Assembly: GCA_913057785.1 (NCBI GenBank)
Contig: CAJXPD010000024.1
Span: 1 to 57,581, forward strand
DNA length: 57,581 nt
Reading direction: 5' to 3'
Source of the DNA: an uncultured Lewinella sp.
GTDB taxonomy: Bacteria; Bacteroidota; Bacteroidia; Chitinophagales; Saprospiraceae
A program made the position numbers and the translations under genes. This document shows, piece by piece, positions 25,840 to 34,037 of this stretch. The first letter of the stretch is position 1, and each line of letters begins with the position of its first letter. The notes below the pieces were generated by a model. It saw only the letters and a program-made list of their open reading frames with translations, was not told the origin of the DNA and searched no databases.

Positions 25840-26147
25840 CTGAAGCTGAAGCTTTATACGAATTCATCCGAGATAAACTCTGCAAGAATGATGGCGTAGC
25901 CAGAGGCAAAATGATGTCCTCCCCTGCTGTCAAATTCAAGGGTAAAGTCTTCACCTTTTTCCACAATGAAAGGATGACTTTCAAATTGGGCAAGGATTTC
26001 GAACCCGAGGAAGAAGGCTTGCAGGGATGTACTTACTTAAGCCCCTTCAAAAACAAGCCCCCGATGCGCGCTTGGATCAATGTCCCCTATGACGAAAAGG
26101 ATAGATGGGAAGAGCTAGCCCGTTTAGCACTGGATAAGATGCGGTGA
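25836..26147 (+). CDS. TfoX N-terminal/YjbR-like small protein
   Basis: This 103-residue protein has the segment RGKMMSSPAVKFKGKVFTFFHNERMTFKLG, which resembles the N-terminal TfoX/MmcQ-like fold in which G-MMSxPxVKxxGKxF is followed by two strands. The end, KDRWEELARLALDKM, matches the family's final helix. TfoX (Sxy) itself regulates competence in gammaproteobacteria; short Bacteroidota members have no known role. It is co-translated with the DUF2461 gene, which suggests a shared process. Family placement is moderate. Confidence 0.7.
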   Translation: MTEAEALYEFIRDKLCKNDGVARGKMMSSPAVKFKGKVFTFFHNERMTFKLGKDFEPEEEGLQGCTYLSPFKNKPPMRAWINVPYDEKDRWEELARLALDKMR

Positions 26148-26208
26148 GTTAAAGTTTGGCTAGGCTTTTGTCAATTGTGCATTTATTCACCCTAGAATTG
26201 GCTTTCCT

Positions 26209-26242
26209 TACTATTTTCACCTTAGCAATGACGAAAATAGTA
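26209..26242 (+). promoter_or_regulatory. hairpin abutting the start codon of the PKD/T9SS protein
   Basis: TACTATTTTC (26209-26218) is perfectly complementary to GAAAATAGTA (26233-26242), whose last base is the A of the ATG. If transcribed, the ten-pair stem with a 14-base loop would cover the translation start. Confidence 0.45.
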
Positions 26243-29133
26243 TGAAGCACCACCTATTAGGACTATTGACATTATGCATACTGTCTCCGCTCCAATCCCA
26301 AATTCGGTTTACTGATGCCAGTCAACAGCTGTTCTTTCCAGAATTGACTAGCGGTGTTGCCATTGGTGTGGCAGATATGAATGGGGATAGTCTAGATGAC
26401 ATCATTCGCATGGATGATACCCGCAAGCTGAGGATTGATTACCAACAAGCAGATACCACTCACTTTACGGGCAAGGTCCATAATACCCTATTTGGCAGTC
26501 AGTGGAGTCTCTGTATCGGAGATGCGAATAATGATGGCTTTAATGACATCTTTACGGGTGGTACCTACAATGGCCTCAAAGTACTATTGGCCACTGACCA
26601 AGGCGAAGCTTACCTTTCCAGTGTTTATACCGATCCTAGCATTTTTCTACAGGCCTCCAATTTTGTCGATATCAATCAAGATGGAGCGCTGGATATTTTT
26701 GCTTGCCACGATGATGGGCTTTCTGTAGTCTTACGCAATAAAGGAAACGGACAATTTGTCTTTGACGATGCCCTGATCCAAGCCGTTTCTACCGTCCCTT
26801 CCGATAATTCTGGTAATTATGGCTCTGTCTGGACGGATTTTGATAACGATCTAGACCTAGACCTGTACATCTCCAAGTGTCGCGAGGGAGTTGGTGATCC
26901 AGAAGATGGCCGGCGGCTTAATCTGCTCTTTCGCAATGAGGGAAATGGCGAATGGTCTGAGATTACGGATAGTGTAGGGCTGCAACCTAGAGCCCAGAGC
27001 TGGGCGGCTGATTTTGCCGACATTGATAATGATGGAGATTTGGATTGTTTCATCATCAACCACGATAAACCCTCGCAATTGTTTTTGAATAACGGGAATC
27101 ACGAATTCATCGATATCTCTCAGGATATTAACCTCAATCTGCTAATCAGTCCAAGTTTTCCTGGTATTCAATGCAAGTTTGCTGACTTTGACAATAATGG
27201 CTGGGTTGATCTGTTTATTACCAGCACGGGTAGCCAGCATGTGCTCCTGTTGAATGAAGGAGACCTCGATTTCACAGCGGTCAATGATAGCCTATTGGCC
27301 CCCAAACGGATACATTCTGCTGCCATTGGAGACCTCAACAATGACGGATTTCTGGATATCGTTGCTGGATTTGCCAATGGGTTTAACCAGCCGTCTTCCA
27401 CGCATGATCGACTATTCCTAAATGAAGGGAATGATAATCACTACCTAAAGGTGCTACTGCAAGGAACTAAGTCAAATAGGAATGCGGTCGGGGCTCGTCT
27501 GAATTGCTACGGTCCCTGGGGTATGCAAATTCGCGAAGTGAGAAGTGGGGAAGGCTATGGGGTAATGCATTCCTTTACCCAACATTTTGGCCTGGGTTCT
27601 CATGAACAAATCGATAGTGTGGTCATTTATTGGCCGAGTGGTATCATTGACAAGATAGCCCATCCGGGAATTGATGATCTACTGGTCGTTGAGGAAGGGG
27701 AAACTTGCAACATTGGACTGTCCTTCAGCTGGGAAGCAGCGGAATTTGAATGGAATTTTCAGTCTTCCTTGCCGGATTCCCAGGCCGTTCAATGGTGGTT
27801 TGGGGATGGCAGTGACACACTCTTAGCCATCGCACCCACTCATGTATTCGATACCGTGGGGACTTATGAAGTCTGTGCAGCCCTGCCACTAAGTTGTGGT
27901 CTGACGGAAGTATTTTGTCAGGAAGTGACTGTCGAATGTACTCCTCCCACAGGAGACTTCTTAGTGGAAGCGGATGAACTGCAATTGAACTTCAGTCCGC
28001 TCGATCAGGATGGGATTCTACATGAATGGATTTTCGGAGACGGCAGCCCCGCTTCTTCTGACCTTGCGCCTGTTCACCTTTACCAATCGCCCGGCGATTA
28101 CGACGTTTGTCTAACCATCACGGACAATTGCCAATCCATCACCAACTGTCAAACCATAGAAGTCCGCTGCACCCCTCCCACCCCAAACTTCAATCTGGAA
28201 GCAGATGAACTAGAAGTACGTTTTTTTGATGCTTCTGAAGGAGCACCGACAGCATGGACCTGGTCATTAGGGGATGGTAATCAGTCTGTGGATAGCGCAT
28301 TTACCTATAGCTATGATCTGCCAGGTACTTATGAAATTTGTCTTAGAGTAAGCAATATCTGTGGAGGACAAGATCAAATGAAATGTCAATCCATCACACT
28401 TACTTGCACCCCACCCGATGCAGCCTTTGGATTCGAAACAGAAGACCTCGTCCTGCACCTGATCGATAGCTCTACCCTTTCTACTACTAGCTGGCTGTGG
28501 GAATTTGGAGATGGAGATAGTTCGAATGTAGCTAATCCGAGTCACCAATTTGCAGAAGCAGGGCAGTACGAAGTTTGTCTAAGGAGTTCCAATGTTTGTG
28601 GAAGCACCCAAACCTGTACATTGATCAATGTCGGTTGTGCTCCACCCATTGCCCGTTTCACTGCTATGGGGGAAGAACTTCAACAAGTTTTTCAAGATAG
28701 TTCACTGAATTCGCCAGCCACCTGGTTGTGGACCTTCGGGGATGGCAGCAGTAGCAACTTGCAAGCACCGGAATATACCTACACTGAATCCGGCACCTAT
28801 GAAGTGTGCTTGACGGTAGAAAACCCTTGTGGTAGCGACCAGTCCTGTCAGGAATTAACGATCATCAACACCAATACGCTGGATCCCTCGCAAAGGCAGT
28901 GGTACCGCATTTTCCCCAATCCAAGCAAGGGGACCACTTACCTTAGCTGGAACGCTAGCCCTCCCAAACAGATCGACATCTTCAGTAGCCAAGGTAAGCT
29001 CCTGAAGCAGATAGCAGTCAGTCCATCGATGATGTCTCCTTTAGCCATTGATCTGGCCCCTATAGGTTTATACCTAATCCGAGTTCGAACCCATGGACAA
29101 GAGACTTGGCTAAAGTGGATTAAAAATAATTGA
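26242..29133 (+). CDS. secreted FG-GAP/ASPIC/PKD-repeat protein with T9SS sorting domain
   Basis: This 963-residue protein has a signal peptide (1-20, ending QSQ). Seven Asp-rich FG-GAP/VCBS-type repeats lie in about 30-385, with calcium-loop motifs such as DMNGDSLDD, DANNDGFND and DFDNNGWVD. An ASPIC/UnbV module follows near 395-490 (GARLNCYG, HFGLGSHEQIDSVVIYWPSG). Then come five PKD domains (about 495-880), recognised by FGDG-type loops and YEVC segments and joined by CTPP-type linkers. The last 75 residues are a type A T9SS sorting domain (WYRIFPNPSKGTTYLSW). This predicts a beta-propeller adhesin-like protein exported to the surface. Ligand is unknown. Confidence 0.93.
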   Translation: MKHHLLGLLTLCILSPLQSQIRFTDASQQLFFPELTSGVAIGVADMNGDSLDDIIRMDDTRKLRIDYQQADTTHFTGKVHNTLFGSQWSLCIGDANNDGFNDIFTGGTYNGLKVLLATDQGEAYLSSVYTDPSIFLQASNFVDINQDGALDIFACHDDGLSVVLRNKGNGQFVFDDALIQAVSTVPSDNSGNYGSVWTDFDNDLDLDLYISKCREGVGDPEDGRRLNLLFRNEGNGEWSEITDSVGLQPRAQSWAADFADIDNDGDLDCFIINHDKPSQLFLNNGNHEFIDISQDINLNLLISPSFPGIQCKFADFDNNGWVDLFITSTGSQHVLLLNEGDLDFTAVNDSLLAPKRIHSAAIGDLNNDGFLDIVAGFANGFNQPSSTHDRLFLNEGNDNHYLKVLLQGTKSNRNAVGARLNCYGPWGMQIREVRSGEGYGVMHSFTQHFGLGSHEQIDSVVIYWPSGIIDKIAHPGIDDLLVVEEGETCNIGLSFSWEAAEFEWNFQSSLPDSQAVQWWFGDGSDTLLAIAPTHVFDTVGTYEVCAALPLSCGLTEVFCQEVTVECTPPTGDFLVEADELQLNFSPLDQDGILHEWIFGDGSPASSDLAPVHLYQSPGDYDVCLTITDNCQSITNCQTIEVRCTPPTPNFNLEADELEVRFFDASEGAPTAWTWSLGDGNQSVDSAFTYSYDLPGTYEICLRVSNICGGQDQMKCQSITLTCTPPDAAFGFETEDLVLHLIDSSTLSTTSWLWEFGDGDSSNVANPSHQFAEAGQYEVCLRSSNVCGSTQTCTLINVGCAPPIARFTAMGEELQQVFQDSSLNSPATWLWTFGDGSSSNLQAPEYTYTESGTYEVCLTVENPCGSDQSCQELTIINTNTLDPSQRQWYRIFPNPSKGTTYLSWNASPPKQIDIFSSQGKLLKQIAVSPSMMSPLAIDLAPIGLYLIRVRTHGQETWLKWIKNN

Positions 29134-29824
29134 AAAGCGGGAAGCGGCAATGCATTGTTAAAGAAGGAATACTGCGGAGGAATTGATCTTAAGTCAGAGA
29201 ATCTTGGAGTGTTGATGCCCAGCAACTTACTTCCTTATCAGCAGTATGCAAGACATCTTCAGCCCATAAGAAAGCAAAAAATGGAAATTCCTCTTGATCT
29301 ACAAAGATCAAGAAGAACCCATCAGTTAGTATTGATCGGGTAAAGTATCCCGATCGAAATTAGCGGGACAATATGCCGGCAGTCGTGTCCGTTTGCGAGT
29401 GACTAATGGACAACTAAAGTCAAAACTGCCAATGCTACAACTAGTGAATGGGTTATCTGGAGTTAAATCCCTACAGAGGATTTTCCATAAAAAATTGGGT
29501 GAATATGACGGAAAACCATTTCTAAGTAAGGGAAAACGGTTGATGTTGATCAATCCGATGGATTGCTCAAAGTTTAACCGTAAATTGATATAAGGGCTGT
29601 GTTTATTAAGAAGAGTACTGCAAAGCTAACGGAATTGTGAAGGAATAAAAAAATATTAGAAAAAAATTATTCTGAAATTTCGTTTGCCTTCACGAATAGC
29701 TTTGGTAGAGATTTCATTGATGGACTCCAAAAGGAAAGCCTAGATTGCGCGGAGTAGTTTTTTTTCAAAGAGCATTAGTGCTGGAAAAGCAGCCAAGCCG
29801 CCTCTCCAGCACTTTACCTAATCT
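29134..29824. other. 691-base gap without a credible gene
   Basis: Short frames of 62-75 codons occur on both strands at 29155-29593, but none resembles a known family or has a supporting start region. A very AT-rich stretch lies at 29640-29700. The imperfectly placed hairpin GTGCTGGA/TCCAGCAC (29778-29785, 29805-29812) precedes the yceI stop. The T run beside it is on the wrong side for a minus-strand terminator. Confidence 0.6.
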
Positions 29825-30415
29825 TTATTTGCTCTGTAGATTAACAGTCAATTCGAATTCGTCGTAAATAGTCTTGTCTCCTAGGTTGTCGAAGAAGCTA
29901 CCAGATCCGTATCTCACGTCAAAATCAGAACGATCGATTGTAATATCAGCCGTAGCTACTTTTTTACCGTCTTTCTCTTCAACTTGCGTATTGAATTTGA
30001 TCTCCTTGGTCGTTTCCTTGATCGTTAGGTTACCGATTACCTTATAGGCACCTGGCGTGCCACGAGAGATCACCTTAGTAATATCGAATTTAGCGGTAGG
30101 ATACTTCTCTATTCCAAAGAAATCAGGAGACTTAAGGTGTCCTTCCAGTTTCTTCGCATACTCTCCTTGAAGATCTTCTACGGTAATAGAAGTCATATCG
30201 ATGGTAAATCCACCGCCTACAAGCTTACCATCTGCATAATCAAGGTTTCCTTCTTGCAATTTCACTTTCCCATAGTGGGATCCAGTTACTTTGTACCCTT
30301 TCCAGGCAACATAACTTTCTGTAGTGTCTACAGTAACATCAACTACAGTGGTGAAGGCCATTCCTACAAGAGCGATAGCAGCTAGTAATACAGCAAAAAT
30401 GTTTTGACTTTTCAT
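29825..30415 (-). CDS. YceI family periplasmic protein
   Basis: This 196-residue protein starts at the ATG at 30415, which opens a signal peptide (about 1-21); an upstream in-frame ATG at 30484 lies inside a likely operator and is rejected. The mature domain is a lipocalin-like YceI barrel: ESYVAWKGYKVTGSHYGKVK, TSITVEDLQGE, LKSPDFFGIEKYPTAKF and TIDRSDFDVRYGS. YceI proteins bind amphiphilic molecules such as isoprenoid quinones. In Bacteroidota they often sit beside a marR gene, as here. A 17-bp palindrome lies 63 bases upstream of the start. Confidence 0.93.
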   Translation of the reverse strand: MKSQNIFAVLLAAIALVGMAFTTVVDVTVDTTESYVAWKGYKVTGSHYGKVKLQEGNLDYADGKLVGGGFTIDMTSITVEDLQGEYAKKLEGHLKSPDFFGIEKYPTAKFDITKVISRGTPGAYKVIGNLTIKETTKEIKFNTQVEEKDGKKVATADITIDRSDFDVRYGSGSFFDNLGDKTIYDEFELTVNLQSK

Positions 30416-30477
30416 GATTCTTTTTGATGATTTTTTTTGAAAATACAATGCTTGAACACTTATCTGAATTAAAAGTT

Positions 30478-30494
30478 TATACAATTAATGTATA
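30478..30494. promoter_or_regulatory. palindromic operator candidate upstream of yceI
   Basis: TATACA (30478-30483) and TGTATA (30489-30494) are perfect inverted repeats around ATTAA. The element lies between yceI and the end of marR. Its half-site differs from the CAACAT half-site found in the marR promoter. Confidence 0.5.
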
Positions 30495-30525
30495 GACATC
30501 TTTTTTAAAAAAAAATAGACGAGAC

Positions 30526-30984
30526 TTAACAGTTGGACCGAATTTTATCTAATAGTCCGTTTAAAGTTTGACCTTCCTCCTCCGTGAGGCTGGCAAAAGT
30601 CTCTTGGGTCATTTGGGAAATACGTTGACTGGCCATTTCCAGTATCTCCTCCCCTTTTTCCGTCAATACAATCTCCACCTGTCGTCGATCGGCTGGGCAA
30701 GCTCTCCTCTCCACCATACCTTTTTGCTTCAACTTCTCCACCAGACGAGAGGCGTTGGACATTTTATCAATCATTCTTTCCGTTAGGATCTTTACCGATG
30801 CAGGTTCGGGGTGCATTCCACGAAGGATGCGCAGGATATTGAACTGTTGCCAAGTCAAATTTAATGGGTCCAAAGCAGGTCCAAGAGATTGACTCAACCA
30901 ATTGGCCGTGAACAAGATATTGATGTGAGCTTTTTGAAACTCACTTTCGAATTTTTTCTGTTGTATGGCTTCTTCGATTTTCAT
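30526..30984 (-). CDS. MarR family transcriptional regulator
   Basis: This 152-residue protein starts at ATG 30984, preferred to an upstream ATG at 31065 because it lies just after a -7 box and gives the normal MarR length. The winged-helix core has LTWQQFNILRIL, LTERMIDKMSNASRLVEKLKQKGMVERRACPADRRQVEIVLTEKG, including the Asp-Arg-Arg wing. It is likely a dimeric repressor responding to small phenolic or lipophilic ligands. It probably binds the CAACAT/ATGTTG elements in its own promoter and may control yceI, 110 bases downstream on the same strand. Confidence 0.93.
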   Translation of the reverse strand: MKIEEAIQQKKFESEFQKAHINILFTANWLSQSLGPALDPLNLTWQQFNILRILRGMHPEPASVKILTERMIDKMSNASRLVEKLKQKGMVERRACPADRRQVEIVLTEKGEEILEMASQRISQMTQETFASLTEEEGQTLNGLLDKIRSNC

Positions 30985-30991
30985 TGCACTG

Positions 30992-31025
30992 CAAATATAT
31001 GTAACAACATCTAATGTTGCAACAT
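30992..31025 (-). promoter_or_regulatory. marR promoter with operator in the spacer
   Basis: On the minus strand a -33 TTG (31020-31022) is followed by 20 bases and a perfect -7 box TATATTTG (30992-30999). The spacer contains CAACAT-CTA-ATGTTG (31005-31019), which overlaps a second palindrome ATGTTGCAACAT (31014-31025). The -7 box ends seven bases before the start codon, so the transcript is almost leaderless. The layout predicts autorepression. Confidence 0.7.
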
Positions 31026-31254
31026 TTAATTTCAATTCATTGGTAAAATAGATCAAAAAAAGCACAATTTACTTTCCTTGACAGGTCAAAAACTGTAGAT
31101 TTGCTGCCCGTTTCGCCCTAGCCTCATTTATTTCACAATTATTATTCAAGTAAAAGAGCCAATCTAAATTGTCATTTTGCGGTGGCCTCTTTTACGGATT
31201 GTAGTCAGGTACCTTGCCCTCAAGGCAAGCCAGTGCCTATCAAAAGGAAGATAC

Positions 31255-32061
31255 ATGAAAATCCTAATCATTGGAGGTGGAAATATGGGCCTCACCTATG
31301 CCCAAAGCTTTTTGCGCTCACATATCGCTAGTAAAGAGGACATGATGATCCTAGAAAAATCTCCGGAAAAAGCCGAGCAGATTGCCAAAAAGGATATCGG
31401 TACGGTATATGGAGATCCCAAAGATTGCTTGCATAGTGCAGATATTATCATCCTTGCCGTCAAGCCCCAAGATTCTGCCAAATTGTTTAACAGCCTGGCA
31501 CCGATGATTGATCCTCAACAGGTTTTTCTCTCTATCATGGCAGGTGTCAAAATGGAAACGATCTCCAAGGCCCTTGGTGCTTCCAAGGTTATTAGAGCCA
31601 TGCCTAACCTTCCTGCCCAGATTGGTATGGGCATGACCGCCTTCACCTCTTCCGAGGCTGTTACCCGTATTGAACTCGTGATGGTGCAAAATCTCTTGAA
31701 CACTACCGGCAAGGCCATTTATGTGGAAAAGGAAAGTGCCATTGACGCGGCTACCGCCATTAGTGGTAGTGGACCGGCCTATGTCTGGTATTTTATGGAT
31801 GCCATGATGGAGGCTGCTCAAAATATGGGCTTCAATCACTCCGAATCCGAGTTGTTAGTGAGTCAAACCTTTCGCGGCGCTATTGAACTCTACAATAAAT
31901 CGAGTTTCTCCTGTGACGAATGGATACAGAAAGTTTCCTCAAAAGGAGGAACAACTGAAGCAGCGATGCGCTCCTATCGTTCCAATGCGGTACATGAGGA
32001 TATCATAGCTGGTGCAAAGGCCGCCTTAAATCGTGCAGAGGAGCTGGGTCGTTCGGAGTAA
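31255..32061 (+). CDS. proC: pyrroline-5-carboxylate reductase
   Basis: This 268-residue enzyme reduces 1-pyrroline-5-carboxylate to proline with NAD(P)H, the last step of proline synthesis. The Rossmann motif GGGNMG is at residues 7-12, AVKPQ follows beta-4, and RAMPNLPAQIGMGMTAF and ISGSGPAYVWYFMDAM are the family's dinucleotide and substrate segments. The Thr-rich SSKGGTTEAAM loop near the C-terminus is intact. The ATG at 31255 gives the usual length; an upstream in-frame ATG at 31177 would add an unrelated 26-residue extension. No other proline gene is adjacent. Confidence 0.95.
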   Translation: MKILIIGGGNMGLTYAQSFLRSHIASKEDMMILEKSPEKAEQIAKKDIGTVYGDPKDCLHSADIIILAVKPQDSAKLFNSLAPMIDPQQVFLSIMAGVKMETISKALGASKVIRAMPNLPAQIGMGMTAFTSSEAVTRIELVMVQNLLNTTGKAIYVEKESAIDAATAISGSGPAYVWYFMDAMMEAAQNMGFNHSESELLVSQTFRGAIELYNKSSFSCDEWIQKVSSKGGTTEAAMRSYRSNAVHEDIIAGAKAALNRAEELGRSE

Positions 32062-32149
32062 TTTAACTCATTCCCTCCCCTACTAATCTACCTTAGCTTG
32101 TAAACCTGCCGGCAGATTCAACGGTCATTGCTTGCGTAGATTTTGAACC

Positions 32150-32177
32150 TTCGGGCAAATCCCTTAATTTGTCCGAA
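32150..32177 (+). terminator. hairpin between proC and the EAD11-TPR gene
   Basis: TTCGGGCAAAT (32150-32160) pairs with ATTTGTCCGAA (32167-32177) with one G-T wobble and a six-base loop. No T tract follows. It may be the proC 3' end or a leader structure of the next gene. Confidence 0.4.
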
Positions 32178-32268
32178 TAACGTAAAGGTCGACGAGCCTA
32201 GAGGCAATCCGCTGTAATTGAGCTAGTAAAGCATAAAGAATTGACCTCATGGCCGGCAATCCATCACT

Positions 32269-33912
32269 ATGGAGTTAAAGGAAATTATACAACTGGTCCG
32301 CAGCAATCTTTTGAAGGGTAAAACGGAGGAGGCTCTGACGGAACTTGGGACTTATTTAGATAAACAAGGTACTTCTGCTATTGACGAATACAATCTTGTC
32401 ATCAATTTGACCAACCAGTTTCGACAAGTCAAAAAGTCCGAACAGGCAAATCTTATTTCTATTGATGACGCACAAGTAGGATACAGCCAGATTAATGATG
32501 GACTTTTAACCCTAATTAAAGAGCTCGAAAACCCCAAGAAGAATTCGCCCCTGCTTAAGAAAAAACGTCCTGTGTGGCCCTTTTTGGCACTTGGTGGATT
32601 ATTTCTAGCGGTAGCAGGATACTTCCTATGGCCTTCAGCAGAACAGGAAAGTTGTCCTACTTTCATGCCAGATACCGCATTTGACATCCTAGTGCTCCCT
32701 TTCAATCCACTCACTGGAAATCAGGTCACACCTACGCATCGCTTATTTGAAATTGGCTTGAATCGCCTAATTGATGACTACAATTTAACGGGGGAAGCAA
32801 ATGTGGAGTCTTACGCAGAGTCGATTGCCTTACAAGATGACTATCCTACCGGGGCGCAAGACGCCAGGGGGATAAGTGAAAATTGTGGATCTCAACTCAT
32901 TATATGGGGCATCACTGAGAAACTCCCCGAAGACAACCAAACCATACTGACCACCAGCTATCTCTTCTTGGAAGAGGATGATATCCACTTGGATCGCCAG
33001 GAATTGGGAATGGATGCCGAATTAAGGGCTTCTGATATCGTGATGCAATTACCAGAGCGTGGCTTACAAAAGGATACCATTGCTAGTTTTAGCAGTATTA
33101 GCGATAATCTTCCCTCTCATCTAGAAGCAAGACTTAAATTCCTACTGGGGGTCTACGCACACGAAAAAGGGGACAATATGGCTACCCAAAAACTATTGGG
33201 TGAATGGCCGGAAGACCCCTTAGATCCAGAAAGTACTCAAATCTGGGCAACCTTATTGGCCGATAGTTACCTGAAAACTGACGAAGAAGAAAAGGCCGCA
33301 GAAGCTTACTCTAAGCTAATTGAAGCGGACCCCTCCAATGCCCTTGCCCGGAATAATCGCGCATTGCTGTACTACAAGAAAGGCGACTATGCGATGGCTA
33401 TCCAAGATTTAAACGTCAACCTAAAAAACAATAGTAAAGATACCTTGGCCTTGACTGCTCGTTCCTATATCTTCCTAAAAGAGGGAATGATTAAACAAGC
33501 AGAAGAAGACCTAAGCCGTGCCAGAGAATTGGACCCAAATCTTCCTGTGATCCGAAGTTGGGAGAAAAAGATAGATACTCGAAGGCGAGCAGAGGAAAAA
33601 GTCTTGGAAAAAGCGGAAGATAAACTCAAGGAATCGCCCAAAGATGTCAAGGCCTTAACGAATAAAGCGGTAGCCAGCCGAAATCTAGGCGATTACAATA
33701 CCGCTAGAAAAACCGCTGAGGAGGTACTTAAGATTAATCCGAAATCAGTTCCAGCCTACAACATATTACTAGAGACCGATCTGATGCTCCGCCCTAATAG
33801 CAAACGTGTTTTGAAACGAGCTAAAAGCAACGGGGTTCCCACTAGCAGCCTTAAAGATATGCGTCCTATGATTGAGGCTACTGCTGAACAGCAAAAGCAA
33901 AAACGTCAGTAG
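32269..33912 (+). CDS. membrane protein with EAD11-like N-terminal domain and TPR repeats
   Basis: This 547-residue protein begins with a small helical domain (residues 1-86: ELKEIIQLVRSNLLKGKTEEALTEL, then LTNQFRQVKKSEQANLISIDDAQVGYSQINDGLLTLI) that matches the pattern of effector-associated domain 11 (EAD11). EAD11 is an adaptor domain of Bacteroidota conflict systems that pairs by homotypic contact. A basic stretch (KKKR, 97-100) and one membrane helix (103-122) place it in the cytoplasm. Outside follow a TolB/FlgO-like segment (FDILVLPFNPLTG, 138-150) and TPRs at about 335-500. No EAD-bearing effector lies nearby. The EAD11 call rests on pattern recognition only. Confidence 0.75.
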   Translation: MELKEIIQLVRSNLLKGKTEEALTELGTYLDKQGTSAIDEYNLVINLTNQFRQVKKSEQANLISIDDAQVGYSQINDGLLTLIKELENPKKNSPLLKKKRPVWPFLALGGLFLAVAGYFLWPSAEQESCPTFMPDTAFDILVLPFNPLTGNQVTPTHRLFEIGLNRLIDDYNLTGEANVESYAESIALQDDYPTGAQDARGISENCGSQLIIWGITEKLPEDNQTILTTSYLFLEEDDIHLDRQELGMDAELRASDIVMQLPERGLQKDTIASFSSISDNLPSHLEARLKFLLGVYAHEKGDNMATQKLLGEWPEDPLDPESTQIWATLLADSYLKTDEEEKAAEAYSKLIEADPSNALARNNRALLYYKKGDYAMAIQDLNVNLKNNSKDTLALTARSYIFLKEGMIKQAEEDLSRARELDPNLPVIRSWEKKIDTRRRAEEKVLEKAEDKLKESPKDVKALTNKAVASRNLGDYNTARKTAEEVLKINPKSVPAYNILLETDLMLRPNSKRVLKRAKSNGVPTSSLKDMRPMIEATAEQQKQKRQ

Positions 33913-33976
33913 TTCTACTTTATTAATAGCCGACAAAACTGACATTTCCATTTCCCAAATGTCGATACAATGCGGA

Positions 33977-34012
33977 TACATTTGTCCCGCCAATAGCTTT
34001 ACGCTACCTTTA
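33977..34012 (+). promoter_or_regulatory. promoter region of gpsA
   Basis: TTTG (33981-33984), 20 bases, then TACCTTTA (34005-34012, one mismatch to TAnnTTTG) fits the Bacteroidota promoter 25 bases before the ATG. The same TTTG is also the end of a perfect box TACATTTG (33977-33984), which could serve as a second upstream promoter. Confidence 0.55.
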
Positions 34013-34037
34013 GGCCGATTTTGACATAAACAAGCAG

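Noticed and set aside
29155..29593. Two 62-66 codon plus-strand frames in the gap after the PKD protein
   Set aside because: Composition and lack of similarity or promoter argue against coding; no transposase remnant could be recognised.
29778..29812. Hairpin GTGCTGGA/TCCAGCAC as yceI terminator
   Set aside because: The adjacent T run is on the opposite side from what a minus-strand terminator needs, so it was not listed as a terminator.
30416..30484. N-terminal extension of YceI from ATG 30484
   Set aside because: It would place the start inside the palindromic element and put 23 residues before a clear signal peptide.
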